A stretch of 56,975 nt of DNA. Source: Phycisphaerales bacterium. GTDB lineage: Bacteria; Planctomycetota; Phycisphaerae; Phycisphaerales; UBA1924. The translations under genes were made by a program, and so were the position numbers. Below are positions 29,065 through 38,309 of the stretch, piece after piece (position 1 is the stretch's first letter; the number at the start of each line of letters is the position of its first letter). The notes under the pieces were generated by a model. That model saw only the letters and a program-made list of their open reading frames with translations, did no database searches and had not been told where the DNA came from. The stretch spans positions 1 through 56,975 of the forward strand of contig JALUWX010000056.1 in NCBI GenBank assembly GCA_027019265.1. The letters run 5' to 3'.

Positions 29065-29130
29065 TTGGATTGATCTTGCACGGGAGTGCGAGGCGATGAC
29101 GGGGCCGGCGATTTGTCCGGTCCTTGTTGT
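29044..29130 (+). repeat. Left copy of the 87-bp direct repeat (attL-like)
   Basis: Begins in the tRNA T-loop region with GTTCGAG and runs through the tRNA end and its terminator. It matches 48758-48844 at 84 of 87 positions without gaps; the first 25 bases, covering the tRNA 3' end, are identical. The three differences lie outside the tRNA. Confidence 0.9.
29102..29130 (+). terminator. Terminator after tRNA-Val
   Basis: GGGCCGG (29102-29108) pairs with CCGGTCC (29117-29123), one G-T wobble, followed by a short T-rich tail. The T-tract is poorer than that of the right copy at 48816. Confidence 0.6.
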
Positions 29131-29356
29131 CTATTAGGGCGATTGGGGGTTTTATGCCGGGTCTTGCCGCTTGCTACTACACTATATTCATGCGGCGAAG
29201 CCATCATGCATGTCGCGCGTCATCTCGCAGGTCGGAGCCATGGACATGTTGCCTGCTCGGTTCGGAATGATCGATACGGATGCTTCATGCTCTCCATTCA
29301 CGTGGGGACGATGAGGGCGTGTGCGGATCGAGTTTGGTACGAGAACGGAGGAACTG

Positions 29357-29869
29357 ATGTCAGACTTCCGAACGCCGCCGATCAAACGACACGAGGCATT
29401 GATACCGCTCAGCCGCGACCACTACGTCGGGTTGGTCCACGCGAATCGGATGAAGAAGTCCGCGACCGCGGATCGGGTCGCCCGTCACAAGGCGATTGCC
29501 GAGTTCCTCGATGCATGGAAGTCGGAGATCGAGCCGCATTTCCGGGACGAGGAACGTCTCTTGATTCCACTGATCCAAGACGAATCGGATCGCAGGCGGT
29601 TGCTCGACGAGCACGCACGGCTCCGCGAGGGCGCGGGTCGAGCCGCGAATGAACGGAAGTCGATCGACCCGGATCCGGGATTCGTCGAAGGGCTCGGGCG
29701 CGATCTGGAGCAGCACATCCGCTGGGAGGAGCGTGTCCTCTTCAACAGCATCCAGGATCATGCCACCGCGGATCAGCTGGAGCACCTGAGCAAATTGACG
29801 GCGGAGGTCGAACGTGCCCGCAATCGGGGGCGGATCGGGGATGAACAGGAACGCTCGGGCGATCCCTGA
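29357..29869 (+). CDS. Hemerythrin-like domain protein
   Basis: A 170-residue four-helix HHE protein that would bind a di-iron centre. Metal-ligand candidates are the His in S-R-D-H-Y-V-G-L, H-F-R-D-E-E-R-L-L, the His in L-D-E-H-A-R-L-R and H-I-R-W-E-E-R-V-L-F. Proteins of this type handle O2, NO or iron. As the first gene of the island beside nitrite and N2O reductases, an NO-related role is the best guess. ATG 29357 has GGAGG just upstream; the frame starts at 29321. The 226 bases before it contain a TATATT (29183-29188) but no convincing -35. Confidence 0.85.
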   Translation: MSDFRTPPIKRHEALIPLSRDHYVGLVHANRMKKSATADRVARHKAIAEFLDAWKSEIEPHFRDEERLLIPLIQDESDRRRLLDEHARLREGAGRAANERKSIDPDPGFVEGLGRDLEQHIRWEERVLFNSIQDHATADQLEHLSKLTAEVERARNRGRIGDEQERSGDP

Positions 29870-29925
29870 CTTCCCACGGGGCATGCCCGCGGATGCGTGG
29901 ACGGTTTCTCACGCTAGCATCCGAC

Positions 29926-30570
29926 ATGCTGCGACACATCATCACATCGACGACAACCCGGCCCGCACGACACTGCGCCGCGACCGCTCTGCGGGTCTTC
30001 CTGCTGTTCGGCATCGCCACGCCGATCACGGGATGCGAGCGCGGCGGGATCGAGGAGCAGGAGGTCGCGAAGGGTGTGGAGGACGTCCCGTCCGCGACCG
30101 CCGTTGAGGAAGAGCCCCGAGCTCGGGCATCCGATCCCGACCAGCCATGGATTGTTCCGGATGGGTGGAACGAGGATCCGGCGCCGCGCCAGATGCGTTT
30201 GACGACGTACATCGCGCCCGACCCATCTGGAGATGTCGAGGTCGCCGTCTCTCGTTTCGGTGGGCGCGTAGGTGGCGAACTCGCGAACATCAACCGTTGG
30301 CGCGGGCAGATGGGGCTCGCGCCTGTCGCGGCCGATGGGCTCGAGTCCGTCATCACCCGGTTCGAATCCGAGGGCTACGACGGGTACGAGACGCGGATCG
30401 AGTCCGAACGCGGCGTGATGCTCGCGTCCGGGGTCTACCAGTCAGACATCGACCAGACCTGGTTCGTGCGCGCGACGCTCCCGGACACGGAGGCCGCGGA
30501 TCGGGTGCAGCCCGACCTGTTCGGGATGGCGCGTTCGATCGCGGGTCTCAGCGCCCCCGGTGACGGATGA
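29926..30570 (+). CDS. Lipoprotein of unknown function, linked to cytochrome c maturation
   Basis: A roughly 214-residue exported lipoprotein. The signal ends with lipobox I-T-G-C. An acidic linker is followed by a compact domain containing V-P-D-G-W, R-L-T-T-Y-I and a distinctive N-I-N-R-W-R-G-Q-M-G-L segment. I recall similar proteins next to ResB-CcsA genes in planctomycetes but know no function. It overlaps the ResB-CcsA start by 4 bases, so the two are coupled. An in-frame ATG at 29893 would give a longer leader. Confidence 0.75.
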   Translation: MLRHIITSTTTRPARHCAATALRVFLLFGIATPITGCERGGIEEQEVAKGVEDVPSATAVEEEPRARASDPDQPWIVPDGWNEDPAPRQMRLTTYIAPDPSGDVEVAVSRFGGRVGGELANINRWRGQMGLAPVAADGLESVITRFESEGYDGYETRIESERGVMLASGVYQSDIDQTWFVRATLPDTEAADRVQPDLFGMARSIAGLSAPGDG

Positions 30571-33452
30571 TCAAGCAGGCCGTGGGAATTTTTGCATCGC
30601 TGCGGCTGACGGTCCTCTTGCTCGGTCTCGCGATGGTCCTGATTTTTGTGGGCACGATCGCTCAGACCCGGCTCGGGGTCTGGCAGGCCGTGGACTCGTA
30701 CTTCCGTTCGTGGATCGCGATGGTCGATCCGTCGCTGTTCTTCTCTGCGCTCGACGGCGCGCCGAGCGTCCCGATCCCGGGGGGGTACACCATCGCGGGC
30801 GCGATGATCTTGAACCTTCTGGGCGCGCACGCCGTCCAGTTCCGAGCAACGCGCCGACGGATCGGGGTATTGGTGCTCCACGCCGGGCTGATCGTGCTGC
30901 TCGTCGGGGAGTTCGTCACGGGATTCGCCGCCGACGAGGGGCTTATGTCGATCGACGAGGGCGCGAGCAGTTCGATCGTCGAGGACGTCCGCACGACAGA
31001 ACTGGCCGTCATCGATCCGAGCGATCCGGATCATGACCGGGTCGTTACGGTCCCGGGATGGATGCTCGCGCGTGCCGCGGCGACGGGGGACCCGATCACC
31101 GATCCGCGCCTCCCCTTCGCCGTCCGGGTGGACACCTGGCACTCCAACTCCACGCTTTTCCATGCGCACGGCGACACCCCCGCGACCAAGGGGATCGGGC
31201 TCGAGGCGCGTGCGGAGCGTGAACCGAGTGTCACCGGTGTTGAGGGCGCACAGACCGACACACCCGCCGCGTACGTCACGCTCTCGCGCGGCGGGATCGA
31301 GCTCGGGACATGGCTCGTCTCCGCGGCGCTCACGGATGCGCAGCGCGTCGAGGTGGGCGATGACGCGTACGGGCTCGCGTTGCGCTACGAACGCACGTAC
31401 CTCCCCTTCACGCTCCACCTGATCGACTTCAAGCACGACACATTCACGGGAACAAACATCGCGAAGAACTTCTCGAGTGACCTCCGCCTGATCGACCCCG
31501 AGCGCGAGACGGACCGGGAGGTGCGCATCTGGATGAACAATCCGCTCCGCTACCAGGGGCTGACGTTCTACCAGGCGTCGTACAAACCCGACGGGAGCGG
31601 GACCGTGCTCCAGGTCGTGCGGAACCCGGGTTGGCTCATGCCCTACGCCGCGTGCGTGCTCGTGGGCGGCGGGCTTGCGTGGCACTTCGGACAATCGCTC
31701 ATCGCGTTCCTCCGGAGGCGCGCCAAGCACGGCCCTGTGCGCGACAGCTCCCCGAAATCCCCAACCCCGAGCAACCGAGCGCTCTGGTCGTGGCTCGTGG
31801 GCGCGGGCGCGGTGCTCATCGCGTGCGCCTCGTTGTTTTCGCCGCTTCCTGACTCGGAGTACGACATCAGGGCCTTCGCGCAGCTCCCCGTGTCCGCCGG
31901 GGGCCGCATCAAACCCATGGACACGGCCGCGCGTTCCATGCTGATGGTCGCCGGGGGGCGTCAGCGTGTGCGGACCGACGAGGGAACGCTCGGAGCGACC
32001 CAGTACCTCCTCGCGCTCATCACGGATCCGGAGCGCGTCGCGGATCTCCCGGTCGTACGGGTGGATCACCCGGACGTCCTCGCGCTCCTCGATCTCGGTC
32101 CGGACGAAGGTGGGCGGATCGCGCTCTCGACGATCCAGCCCCGTTGGTCGCGGATCACCGAGCAAGCCCGGAAGAGCGCGAACGTGGAGCCACGCGATCG
32201 CGATTCATTCCAGCGCGCCGTGCTCGACCTCCACGATCGGGTCAACACGGTCCTCGCGCACGCGCAGATGCGCGAGCCCTACGCGATCCCACCCACCAAC
32301 GCGGACGGACAATGGAGACCGTTCCACGAAGCATTCCTCGATGAGCGCGGCTCGCAATCACCTCATCCGAGCGTCGCGTATCTGACGACGATGATGACGA
32401 GCGCGAGCGAAGGGGACGCCGAGCGCTTCAACGCCGCGGTTGCGTCGTACACCCAGCTGCTCGAGGAATCAATGCCGAGTGTGATGGACCGGATGCGCCT
32501 CGAAGTCCTCTTCAACCGCGCCACGCTCTTCACGGGCGCCGCTTCGGTCTACGTCCTGGCGATGCTGGGGGTGTGCATCTCGTTCATCGCGCGATCTCAC
32601 GCCGGGCCCGGATCTCTCGCGGAGCGCCTCCGGTCGGGATCCATGGCGCTGCTCGTCGGTGCGGTGCTCGTCCACACGGTCGCGATCGCGATCCGGATGT
32701 ATCTCCAGGGTCGCCCCCCCGTGACAAACCTCTACTCCTCCGCGGTGTTCGTGGGGTGGGCGGCGGCGCTGACGGGGGTGCTCATGGAGCGCCTCTACCC
32801 GATCGGCGTCGGGATACTGGGCTCCGCGGCGATCGGCGCGTCCACGCTCGTCATCGCGCACAACCTGGGCAACGACGGGGACTCGATGGAGATGATGCAG
32901 GCCGTCCTCGATTCCAACTTCTGGCTCGCGACCCACGTCATCACCATCACGCTCGGGTACTCCGCGACGTTCCTCGCGGGCGCGATCGCGTCGATCTACC
33001 TCCTCGGTCGCCTGTTTACCCGCGCGATCACCCCCGAGCGCGAGCGCACGCTCATCCGGATGGTCTACGGCGTTGTCTGCTTCGCGCTGCTCCTGAGCTT
33101 CGTGGGCACCGTCCTGGGGGGGATCTGGGCGGACCAGTCGTGGGGTCGCTTCTGGGGGTGGGACCCCAAGGAGAACGGCGCGGCGCTCGTCGTGCTCATC
33201 AACGCAATCATCCTCCACGCGCGGTGGGGCGGCATGGTCCGCGCGCGCGGGATCGCGGCGTTGGCCGTCGCCGGGAACATCGTGACAGCGTGGAGCTGGT
33301 TCGGGACCAATATGCTCGGGGTCGGGCTCCATGCGTACGGGTTCATGGATTCCGCTTCGATGTGGCTCGGGATCTTCGTCGGGTCGCAGGTATTTTTGAT
33401 CGTGACGGCGTGCATTCCGGGTAGATATCCCGTCATCGAGTCCGCTCGCTGA
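30567..33452 (+). CDS. Fused ResB-CcsA cytochrome c synthase (System II)
   Basis: A 961-residue membrane protein joining the ResB/Ccs1 half (about 1-380, with membrane helices at the start and a large periplasmic domain containing the Y-Q-G-L-T-F-Y-Q-A-S-Y motif) to the CcsA half (about 640-961). The haem-handling WWD motif W-G-R-F-W-G-W-D-P-K-E-N starts near residue 859, and several His residues in nearby helices would ligate haem. The enzyme exports haem and attaches it to CxxCH motifs. It stands directly before nrfHA and probably matures NrfH, NrfA and the dihaem cytochrome. Fused forms are known in epsilonproteobacteria and Bacteroidetes. Confidence 0.93.
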   Translation: MIKQAVGIFASLRLTVLLLGLAMVLIFVGTIAQTRLGVWQAVDSYFRSWIAMVDPSLFFSALDGAPSVPIPGGYTIAGAMILNLLGAHAVQFRATRRRIGVLVLHAGLIVLLVGEFVTGFAADEGLMSIDEGASSSIVEDVRTTELAVIDPSDPDHDRVVTVPGWMLARAAATGDPITDPRLPFAVRVDTWHSNSTLFHAHGDTPATKGIGLEARAEREPSVTGVEGAQTDTPAAYVTLSRGGIELGTWLVSAALTDAQRVEVGDDAYGLALRYERTYLPFTLHLIDFKHDTFTGTNIAKNFSSDLRLIDPERETDREVRIWMNNPLRYQGLTFYQASYKPDGSGTVLQVVRNPGWLMPYAACVLVGGGLAWHFGQSLIAFLRRRAKHGPVRDSSPKSPTPSNRALWSWLVGAGAVLIACASLFSPLPDSEYDIRAFAQLPVSAGGRIKPMDTAARSMLMVAGGRQRVRTDEGTLGATQYLLALITDPERVADLPVVRVDHPDVLALLDLGPDEGGRIALSTIQPRWSRITEQARKSANVEPRDRDSFQRAVLDLHDRVNTVLAHAQMREPYAIPPTNADGQWRPFHEAFLDERGSQSPHPSVAYLTTMMTSASEGDAERFNAAVASYTQLLEESMPSVMDRMRLEVLFNRATLFTGAASVYVLAMLGVCISFIARSHAGPGSLAERLRSGSMALLVGAVLVHTVAIAIRMYLQGRPPVTNLYSSAVFVGWAAALTGVLMERLYPIGVGILGSAAIGASTLVIAHNLGNDGDSMEMMQAVLDSNFWLATHVITITLGYSATFLAGAIASIYLLGRLFTRAITPERERTLIRMVYGVVCFALLLSFVGTVLGGIWADQSWGRFWGWDPKENGAALVVLINAIILHARWGGMVRARGIAALAVAGNIVTAWSWFGTNMLGVGLHAYGFMDSASMWLGIFVGSQVFLIVTACIPGRYPVIESAR

Positions 33453-33469
33453 AGAACCGGGTTCGCTTT

Positions 33470-33480
33470 GGTATGATACC
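33470..33480. promoter_or_regulatory. Small palindrome upstream of nrfH
   Basis: GGTAT-G-ATACC is a perfect 5-bp inverted repeat in the 46-base gap before nrfH, with a further GGTATC copy at the ribosome-binding site. It includes a TATGAT -10-like hexamer but no good -35, so its role (operator, promoter or none) is unclear. Confidence 0.3.
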
Positions 33481-33498
33481 CTGCAGGAAGGGGTATCG

Positions 33499-34029
33499 AT
33501 GTCCGGGCGAACTGTCCAAGAGAGCAACGCATCACGCAAGGGGGACCGGATCCGTGTCGTGACACTTCTGTCCGTCCTGTGCGCCGGTGCGTTCGGAATC
33601 CTCGGCGGGCTCGGCGCCTTCACCTTCGGGTACGGGGACGGGACTGCGTACCTCAAGAACAATCCAGCTTCGTGCGCGAACTGCCACGTGATGCAGGAGC
33701 ATTACGACGCGTGGATCAAGTCGAGCCACCACGGGGTCGCGACGTGCAACGATTGCCATCTCCCCCACGATTTCGCGGGCAAGTGGATCACGAAAGCGGA
33801 CAACGGGTTCTTCCACTCGCTCGCGTTCACCACGGGCGCGTTCCACGAGCCCATCCAGATCAAGCCCCGCAACCGGCGCGTGACCCAGAACGCGTGCCTG
33901 TACTGCCACGGTGATTTCGTCGATCACATGCTCCCCGCCGACCCGGGCGGAGAAACCCAGTCGTGCGTGCACTGCCACGGGGATGTCGGGCACGCCGGGC
34001 GCGAATCGGGCGTGGGCGCACGCGATTGA
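33499..34029 (+). CDS. nrfH: Cytochrome c nitrite reductase small subunit NrfH
   Basis: A 176-residue NapC/NirT-family quinol dehydrogenase. One N-terminal membrane helix (about 20-45) anchors a periplasmic domain with four haem-binding motifs: C-A-N-C-H (from residue 59), C-N-D-C-H (83), C-L-Y-C-H (133) and C-V-H-C-H (156). It passes electrons from menaquinol to NrfA, encoded directly downstream. The four-haem count and length are standard for NrfH. Confidence 0.96.
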   Translation: MSGRTVQESNASRKGDRIRVVTLLSVLCAGAFGILGGLGAFTFGYGDGTAYLKNNPASCANCHVMQEHYDAWIKSSHHGVATCNDCHLPHDFAGKWITKADNGFFHSLAFTTGAFHEPIQIKPRNRRVTQNACLYCHGDFVDHMLPADPGGETQSCVHCHGDVGHAGRESGVGARD

Positions 34030-34074
34030 ACGATGGACCCCGAATGGTCGATCCCAGATGAAAGGGCACAACCC

Positions 34075-35769
34075 ATGAGCACAGCAGGATCCGGCACGAG
34101 CAAGACCACCACACCGACCCGACCGGGACGGGCCGCCATTCTCGCGATGGTCTTCATGGTCGCGGTGGTCGCGACGCTGCTCGTGACGTGGGTGCTCATC
34201 ACGATCTTCGGGCACAAGCAGGACGCGCGCCGTCCCTTCGTGCGTGTCGTCGAGGTCGATGAGATCAGCACCGACCCCGAGCCCTGGGGACGCAACTGGC
34301 CCCACCAGTTCGATGGATGGAAAGCGACGTCCGGCGACAAGTTCTACGGCGGATCGAGCGCGCTCACCGAGAGCAAGCTCGACACCCACCCCTGGCTCAA
34401 GCGCCTCTACGCGGGATACGCGTTCAGCATCGACTACCGCGAAGCGCGCGGGCACGCGTACATGCTCTACGACCAGGGCGTGACCGAGCGTGTGACGAAG
34501 AAACCCCAGGCCGGCGCGTGTATTCACTGCCACGCGTCCAACACCGTCATGTACCGGCGCGAAGGGCTCAAGGCGATGGGTGAGCCCTACGACGATGAAG
34601 CGCTCGCGGCCGACTTTAACATGGAAGCCGTCATCCGGGGGTTCCGGGAGGTCAGCCAGAAACCATACGACGAGGTCCTCGCGCTTGTCATGTCCTCACC
34701 CGACGGCACCCCCGGGGAGAGCACACCCGTCGTGCCCCAACCCCCGATCGGGGGGTTCAGCGGTGAGTTCGCGGGGCAGGAGATCCCGAGCGACCATCCC
34801 GCGATGACCGGCGAAGCCCACCCGGTCTCGTGTATCGACTGTCACGATCCCGAGACCATGTCCGTGCGCGTCACGCGCCCCGGGTTCGTGCTCGGGATCG
34901 CGGCGCTCGCGGAGAGCGACGAGCCCACCCCCCACCTGCCCAGCATCGAGCGCTGGCGACGGGGAGACCGCGCCGAGCCCTACGACCCCAACGCGGACGC
35001 GACCCGTCAGGAGATGCGATCCTTCGTGTGCGGGCAGTGCCACGTCGAGTACTACTGTGCCAACAAGGACACACTCGAGTTCCCGTGGGGCAAGGGGCTC
35101 AAGATGGAGCAGCTCGAAGCGCACTGGGACGAGAAGGACTTCCCAGACGGCTCCGACTTCTACGACTACGTCCACGGCGAAACCGGCGCCAAGGTCCTCA
35201 AGGTCCAGCACCCCGAGTTCGAGCTCTGGAGCCAGGGGATCCACGCGCGGAGCGGGGTGAGCTGCGCCGACTGCCACATGCCCTACCAGCGAGAGGGCGC
35301 GATGAAGGTCTCGAGCCACAATGTGCAGAGCCCGCTCGAGAACATCAACAACGCGTGCCAGCAGTGCCACAACGACGACGAGATCACGCTGCGTGAGAAA
35401 GTCGAGACGATCCAGTCCAGAACCATGGCGCACATGGAGCGCGCCGCGAACGCGATGACCGACATGCTCGACGCGATCCTCGAAGCCAAGGCGTCGGGCG
35501 CGAGCGAGGCGCAGCTCACGCCCGTGTACGAGCTCCAGCGGAAGGCGATGTGGCGACTCGATTACATCTCGAGCGAGAACTCGCGCGGGTTCCACGCGGA
35601 CCAGGAGGCGACCCGGATCCTCGGTGAGTCCATCGACTACAGCAGACAGGCGCAAGCGATGGCGCTGCGCCTCCGCGCCCCCGAAGCGCCGAGCACACAG
35701 GGCATCCCCACCGAGCCCGTCCAGGGGGTGACGCCGACCGAGAAGGCGCCCGTGACCCCCGAGGATTGA
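34075..35769 (+). CDS. nrfA: Ammonia-forming cytochrome c nitrite reductase NrfA (all-CxxCH type)
   Basis: A 564-residue pentahaem enzyme reducing nitrite to ammonium with six electrons. Five motifs are seen: C-I-H-C-H (from residue 149), C-I-D-C-H (253), C-G-Q-C-H followed by V-E-Y-Y-C (319), C-A-D-C-H (397) and C-Q-Q-C-H (428). The first, which carries the active-site haem, is CxxCH instead of the CxxCK of E. coli NrfA; the Cys after V-E-Y-Y is also unusual. A hydrophobic segment at about 20-42 is an anchor or uncleaved signal. The start at 34075 has AAAGGG upstream; the ATG at 34033 does not. Confidence 0.95.
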   Translation: MSTAGSGTSKTTTPTRPGRAAILAMVFMVAVVATLLVTWVLITIFGHKQDARRPFVRVVEVDEISTDPEPWGRNWPHQFDGWKATSGDKFYGGSSALTESKLDTHPWLKRLYAGYAFSIDYREARGHAYMLYDQGVTERVTKKPQAGACIHCHASNTVMYRREGLKAMGEPYDDEALAADFNMEAVIRGFREVSQKPYDEVLALVMSSPDGTPGESTPVVPQPPIGGFSGEFAGQEIPSDHPAMTGEAHPVSCIDCHDPETMSVRVTRPGFVLGIAALAESDEPTPHLPSIERWRRGDRAEPYDPNADATRQEMRSFVCGQCHVEYYCANKDTLEFPWGKGLKMEQLEAHWDEKDFPDGSDFYDYVHGETGAKVLKVQHPEFELWSQGIHARSGVSCADCHMPYQREGAMKVSSHNVQSPLENINNACQQCHNDDEITLREKVETIQSRTMAHMERAANAMTDMLDAILEAKASGASEAQLTPVYELQRKAMWRLDYISSENSRGFHADQEATRILGESIDYSRQAQAMALRLRAPEAPSTQGIPTEPVQGVTPTEKAPVTPED

Positions 35770-35818
35770 TCCTGGGACACCGCACGAGCCGTCGAACGCG
35801 CCCCGGAAGGAGGAGCGG

Positions 35819-37174
35819 ATGCCGACACGCCTGCTCATCGCATGCTTGATCGCGCCGAGCGTGACCACCCACGCGTGGGCGCAGGACGACTCGCCTGAAC
35901 CGCCCGAAGTATCGGAACAGGACCGAGCGCGCGAGGAGCCTGAAGCATCCGAGGGTGAACGCCCACCGCTCGGGTGGCTCTCGGACCCGGACAAGAAACC
36001 CGACACCCTCCTCGAAGCGCTGCTCTCGGGCAAGATCCACGTGGACAACACCCTGCGCCTCGAACTCGCGGACACGACGAACCGGCGCGCCTCGACGGCG
36101 CTTACCAACAGGATCCGTCTCGGATACGAGACCAAATCCTTCGCGGGGTTCAGCGGGTTCGTGGAGATGGAGAACGTCGCGACCCCCACGAGCGACGAGT
36201 ACTTCGTCCCCCCGACGAGCGACGGCCCGCCCGACCGGACCGTCATCGCGGATCCGCCGGGCACGGAGCTCAACCAGGCGTACGGGCGCTTCAGCACCGA
36301 TTCGATCGGATCGAGCACGGTCTCGCTCGACCTGAAAGCCGGACGGCAACGCATCAAGCTCGACAATGATCGATTCATCGGCAACGTCGGGTGGAGACAG
36401 TTCGAGCAGACCTACGACGCCGTCAGCGTTCGGAGCGATCTCGGGATCGACGGGTTCAGTGCCTTCTACGCGTACCTCTGGCGCGTTCAGCGCATCTTCG
36501 GACCCGACGGCCCGAACCCGGATTCCGATTCCCACCTGATCAACCTCTCGTACCGATTCGCGCCGGAACTCAAGCTGACGGGCTTCGCGTACCTGCTCGA
36601 CTTACGGAGCGAGGACCCGATCAACTCGAGCGACAGCACGGGCGTGCGCCTCTCGGGCGAGCTCTGGAAGGACGAGGACGACATCGACGACCGATTCGCG
36701 GACTACGCGATCACCTACGCGCACCAGTCCGACGCGGGCTCGAACCCCGTGGACTACAGCGCGGACTTCTTCTCCGCGCAGCTCAAGCTCGTCCAGCGCC
36801 GGCTCGGGCACGTACTCATGGGGTATCAGTTCCTCGGGAGCGACGGCGGGAACTTCGCGTTCCGCTTCCCCCTGGGCACGAACCACGCATTCCAGGGGTT
36901 CGCGGACAACTTCCTCACCACCCCCGCGGTCGGGCTCCAGGATCTCTACATCGGGCTCGGGGTCGATCTCCCTTGGGGAATTCAGGGGAGCGTGATCTAC
37001 CACGAGTACTGGTCGGACCAAGGCGGCTCCGACCTGGGAGAAGAGCTTGATCTCGTCGCCGAGAAACAACTCACACCGATCTGGTCCGTGCTCGCGAAAG
37101 CCGCCTACTACGACGGGGATTCCGGACAACCGGACACCACCCGGTTCTGGCTCCAGACCACGCTCAAGTTCTAA
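35819..37174 (+). CDS. Outer-membrane beta-barrel, alginate-export/porin-like
   Basis: A 451-residue protein with a signal peptide ending A-W-A-Q, an acidic linker, then alternating polar/aromatic strands and a terminal F as in outer-membrane barrels. The layout resembles the alginate-export-type porins common in planctomycetes. It follows nrfA after 49 bases with a strong GGAAGGAGG site, so a channel for nitrite or ammonium is reasonable but unproven. Its last 4 bases overlap the stop of the convergent reductase gene. Confidence 0.75.
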   Translation: MPTRLLIACLIAPSVTTHAWAQDDSPEPPEVSEQDRAREEPEASEGERPPLGWLSDPDKKPDTLLEALLSGKIHVDNTLRLELADTTNRRASTALTNRIRLGYETKSFAGFSGFVEMENVATPTSDEYFVPPTSDGPPDRTVIADPPGTELNQAYGRFSTDSIGSSTVSLDLKAGRQRIKLDNDRFIGNVGWRQFEQTYDAVSVRSDLGIDGFSAFYAYLWRVQRIFGPDGPNPDSDSHLINLSYRFAPELKLTGFAYLLDLRSEDPINSSDSTGVRLSGELWKDEDDIDDRFADYAITYAHQSDAGSNPVDYSADFFSAQLKLVQRRLGHVLMGYQFLGSDGGNFAFRFPLGTNHAFQGFADNFLTTPAVGLQDLYIGLGVDLPWGIQGSVIYHEYWSDQGGSDLGEELDLVAEKQLTPIWSVLAKAAYYDGDSGQPDTTRFWLQTTLKF

Positions 37175-38235
37175 GCACGGGCGGATGCATACCCGCTTCG
37201 TGATCGTGTCGAGCCCTCCCTGCTCGCGGCCTCGTGATGGCTCTGCTGATAGACACGCCAATCGAATGTCTCGATGAGCGCGTCGATGATCTCGTGCGTC
37301 GGGATTGGAACACCCACCGCTTTCGCGCGTTCGAGGATCTGACGGTTCAACTGCCCGACCTCCGTGGTGCGACCGCGCCGGATGTCCTCGACCATACTTG
37401 GGACGTGACCCCGAGCCTGCTCGATCAACGCGTCCGCGGTGGATTCGAATCCTTCGGGGAGCCCAACCCCCTCAGCGCCCGCGACACGGATTCCCTCGTC
37501 GAGCAGTCTCGGAACAAGCACCGCCGACGGCGAATCGAGCACGTCGCTCACCGAGCCATTGATAAGCGCCGCGACGGGATTCACCGCGGCATTCACGAGC
37601 CCCTTCTGCCACACGATTGACTCGATGTCCTCTCGGTACATCGTTTCGAGTCCGCCGCTCGTGAGCTCCGCTGAGAGTTTCAGACAATCGTCGATATACG
37701 ACGGATCGAGTGTTCCGATCGCGTGGGGTGGACGGTTCATGGTGATCCGGACCGCGCCGGGGCGATCGTCCTGCACCGCGCCCAGGGTCAGCACCATCCG
37801 GAGCACCGGGTTGTGACCGAGCCGACGGATCAGTTCCCGGCCCGGATCGATCCCGTTCTGGAAACTCACGATTCGGGGTTCCATCCCTTGCTTGACCTGG
37901 CTCTCGAGCACCGGGTGGAGTTCACTCGCGACCTGCGCGATCGCGCTGGTTTTCGTCGCGATGAAGATCGAACGCAAACCCGATCGGTGCTCGATGTCCG
38001 CGATCGATCTGACCAGTTCGATCCGCCCGTCCGAAGCGGAGATGCCCTCCGGATCCGCGCCGTGGACGACAACACCCGAACGCTTGATATCCTCACGGAC
38101 GAGCGGATCGCGGCACACGAGCAAAACCTTGCGTGATTGCGCGAGGACCGCGGAAAGGAGCAGCCCTATGGGACCCGCGCCGATCACGGCGGCGTTCGCC
38201 CCGCTGGGTTCCGGAATCTCGTACGATTTCTTTTC
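37171..38235 (-). CDS. Ketopantoate reductase-family protein (PanE/ApbA)
   Basis: A 354-residue NADPH-dependent reductase. The Rossmann motif is A-A-V-I-G-A-G-P-I-G-L-L, and the catalytic Lys lies in V-W-Q-K-G-L-V-N-A-A-V-N-P. The fold matches 2-dehydropantoate 2-reductase (pantothenate synthesis), though many family members have other substrates. The frame's first ATG (38277) overlaps the -10 of its own promoter, so translation cannot start there on that transcript. The TTG at 38235 with GAGG 7 bases before it is preferred. It is divergent from the Rrf2 gene and shares its control region. Confidence 0.82.
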   Translation of the reverse strand, partial: EKKSYEIPEPSGANAAVIGAGPIGLLLSAVLAQSRKVLLVCRDPLVREDIKRSGVVVHGADPEGISASDGRIELVRSIADIEHRSGLRSIFIATKTSAIAQVASELHPVLESQVKQGMEPRIVSFQNGIDPGRELIRRLGHNPVLRMVLTLGAVQDDRPGAVRITMNRPPHAIGTLDPSYIDDCLKLSAELTSGGLETMYREDIESIVWQKGLVNAAVNPVAALINGSVSDVLDSPSAVLVPRLLDEGIRVAGAEGVGLPEGFESTADALIEQARGHVPSMVEDIRRGRTTEVGQLNRQILERAKAVGVPIPTHEIIDALIETFDWRVYQQSHHEAASREGSTRSRSGYASARA

Positions 38236-38265
38236 CAAAGCTCGACCTCGGGTGGGTGATTCCCG

Positions 38266-38295
38266 AGTATAGTGCATAAATCAATCCACTTTCAA
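38266..38295 (-). promoter_or_regulatory. Promoter of the ketopantoate reductase-family gene
   Basis: On the minus strand TTGAAA (38290-38295) and TATACT (38266-38271) are spaced by 18 bases, a near-consensus sigma-70 promoter. The operator at 38269-38292 covers the whole spacer. Confidence 0.7.
38269..38292. promoter_or_regulatory. Rrf2-type operator, copy 1
   Basis: Two 9-base arms (ATAGTGCAT and ATCCACTTT) flank a 6-base spacer. The arms match the perfect palindrome at 38837 in 6 and 8 of 9 positions. It lies between the divergent ketopantoate reductase and Rrf2 genes, which suggests autoregulation. Confidence 0.6.
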
Positions 38296-38309
38296 GCCGT
38301 TGAGGCCGC

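Noticed and set aside
28991..29207. Short frames spelling R-N-R-T-R-T-C-D-L on the minus strand near the tRNA and its repeat
   Set aside because: This peptide is the well-known false translation of a tRNA 3' end; it confirms the repeat instead of being a protein.
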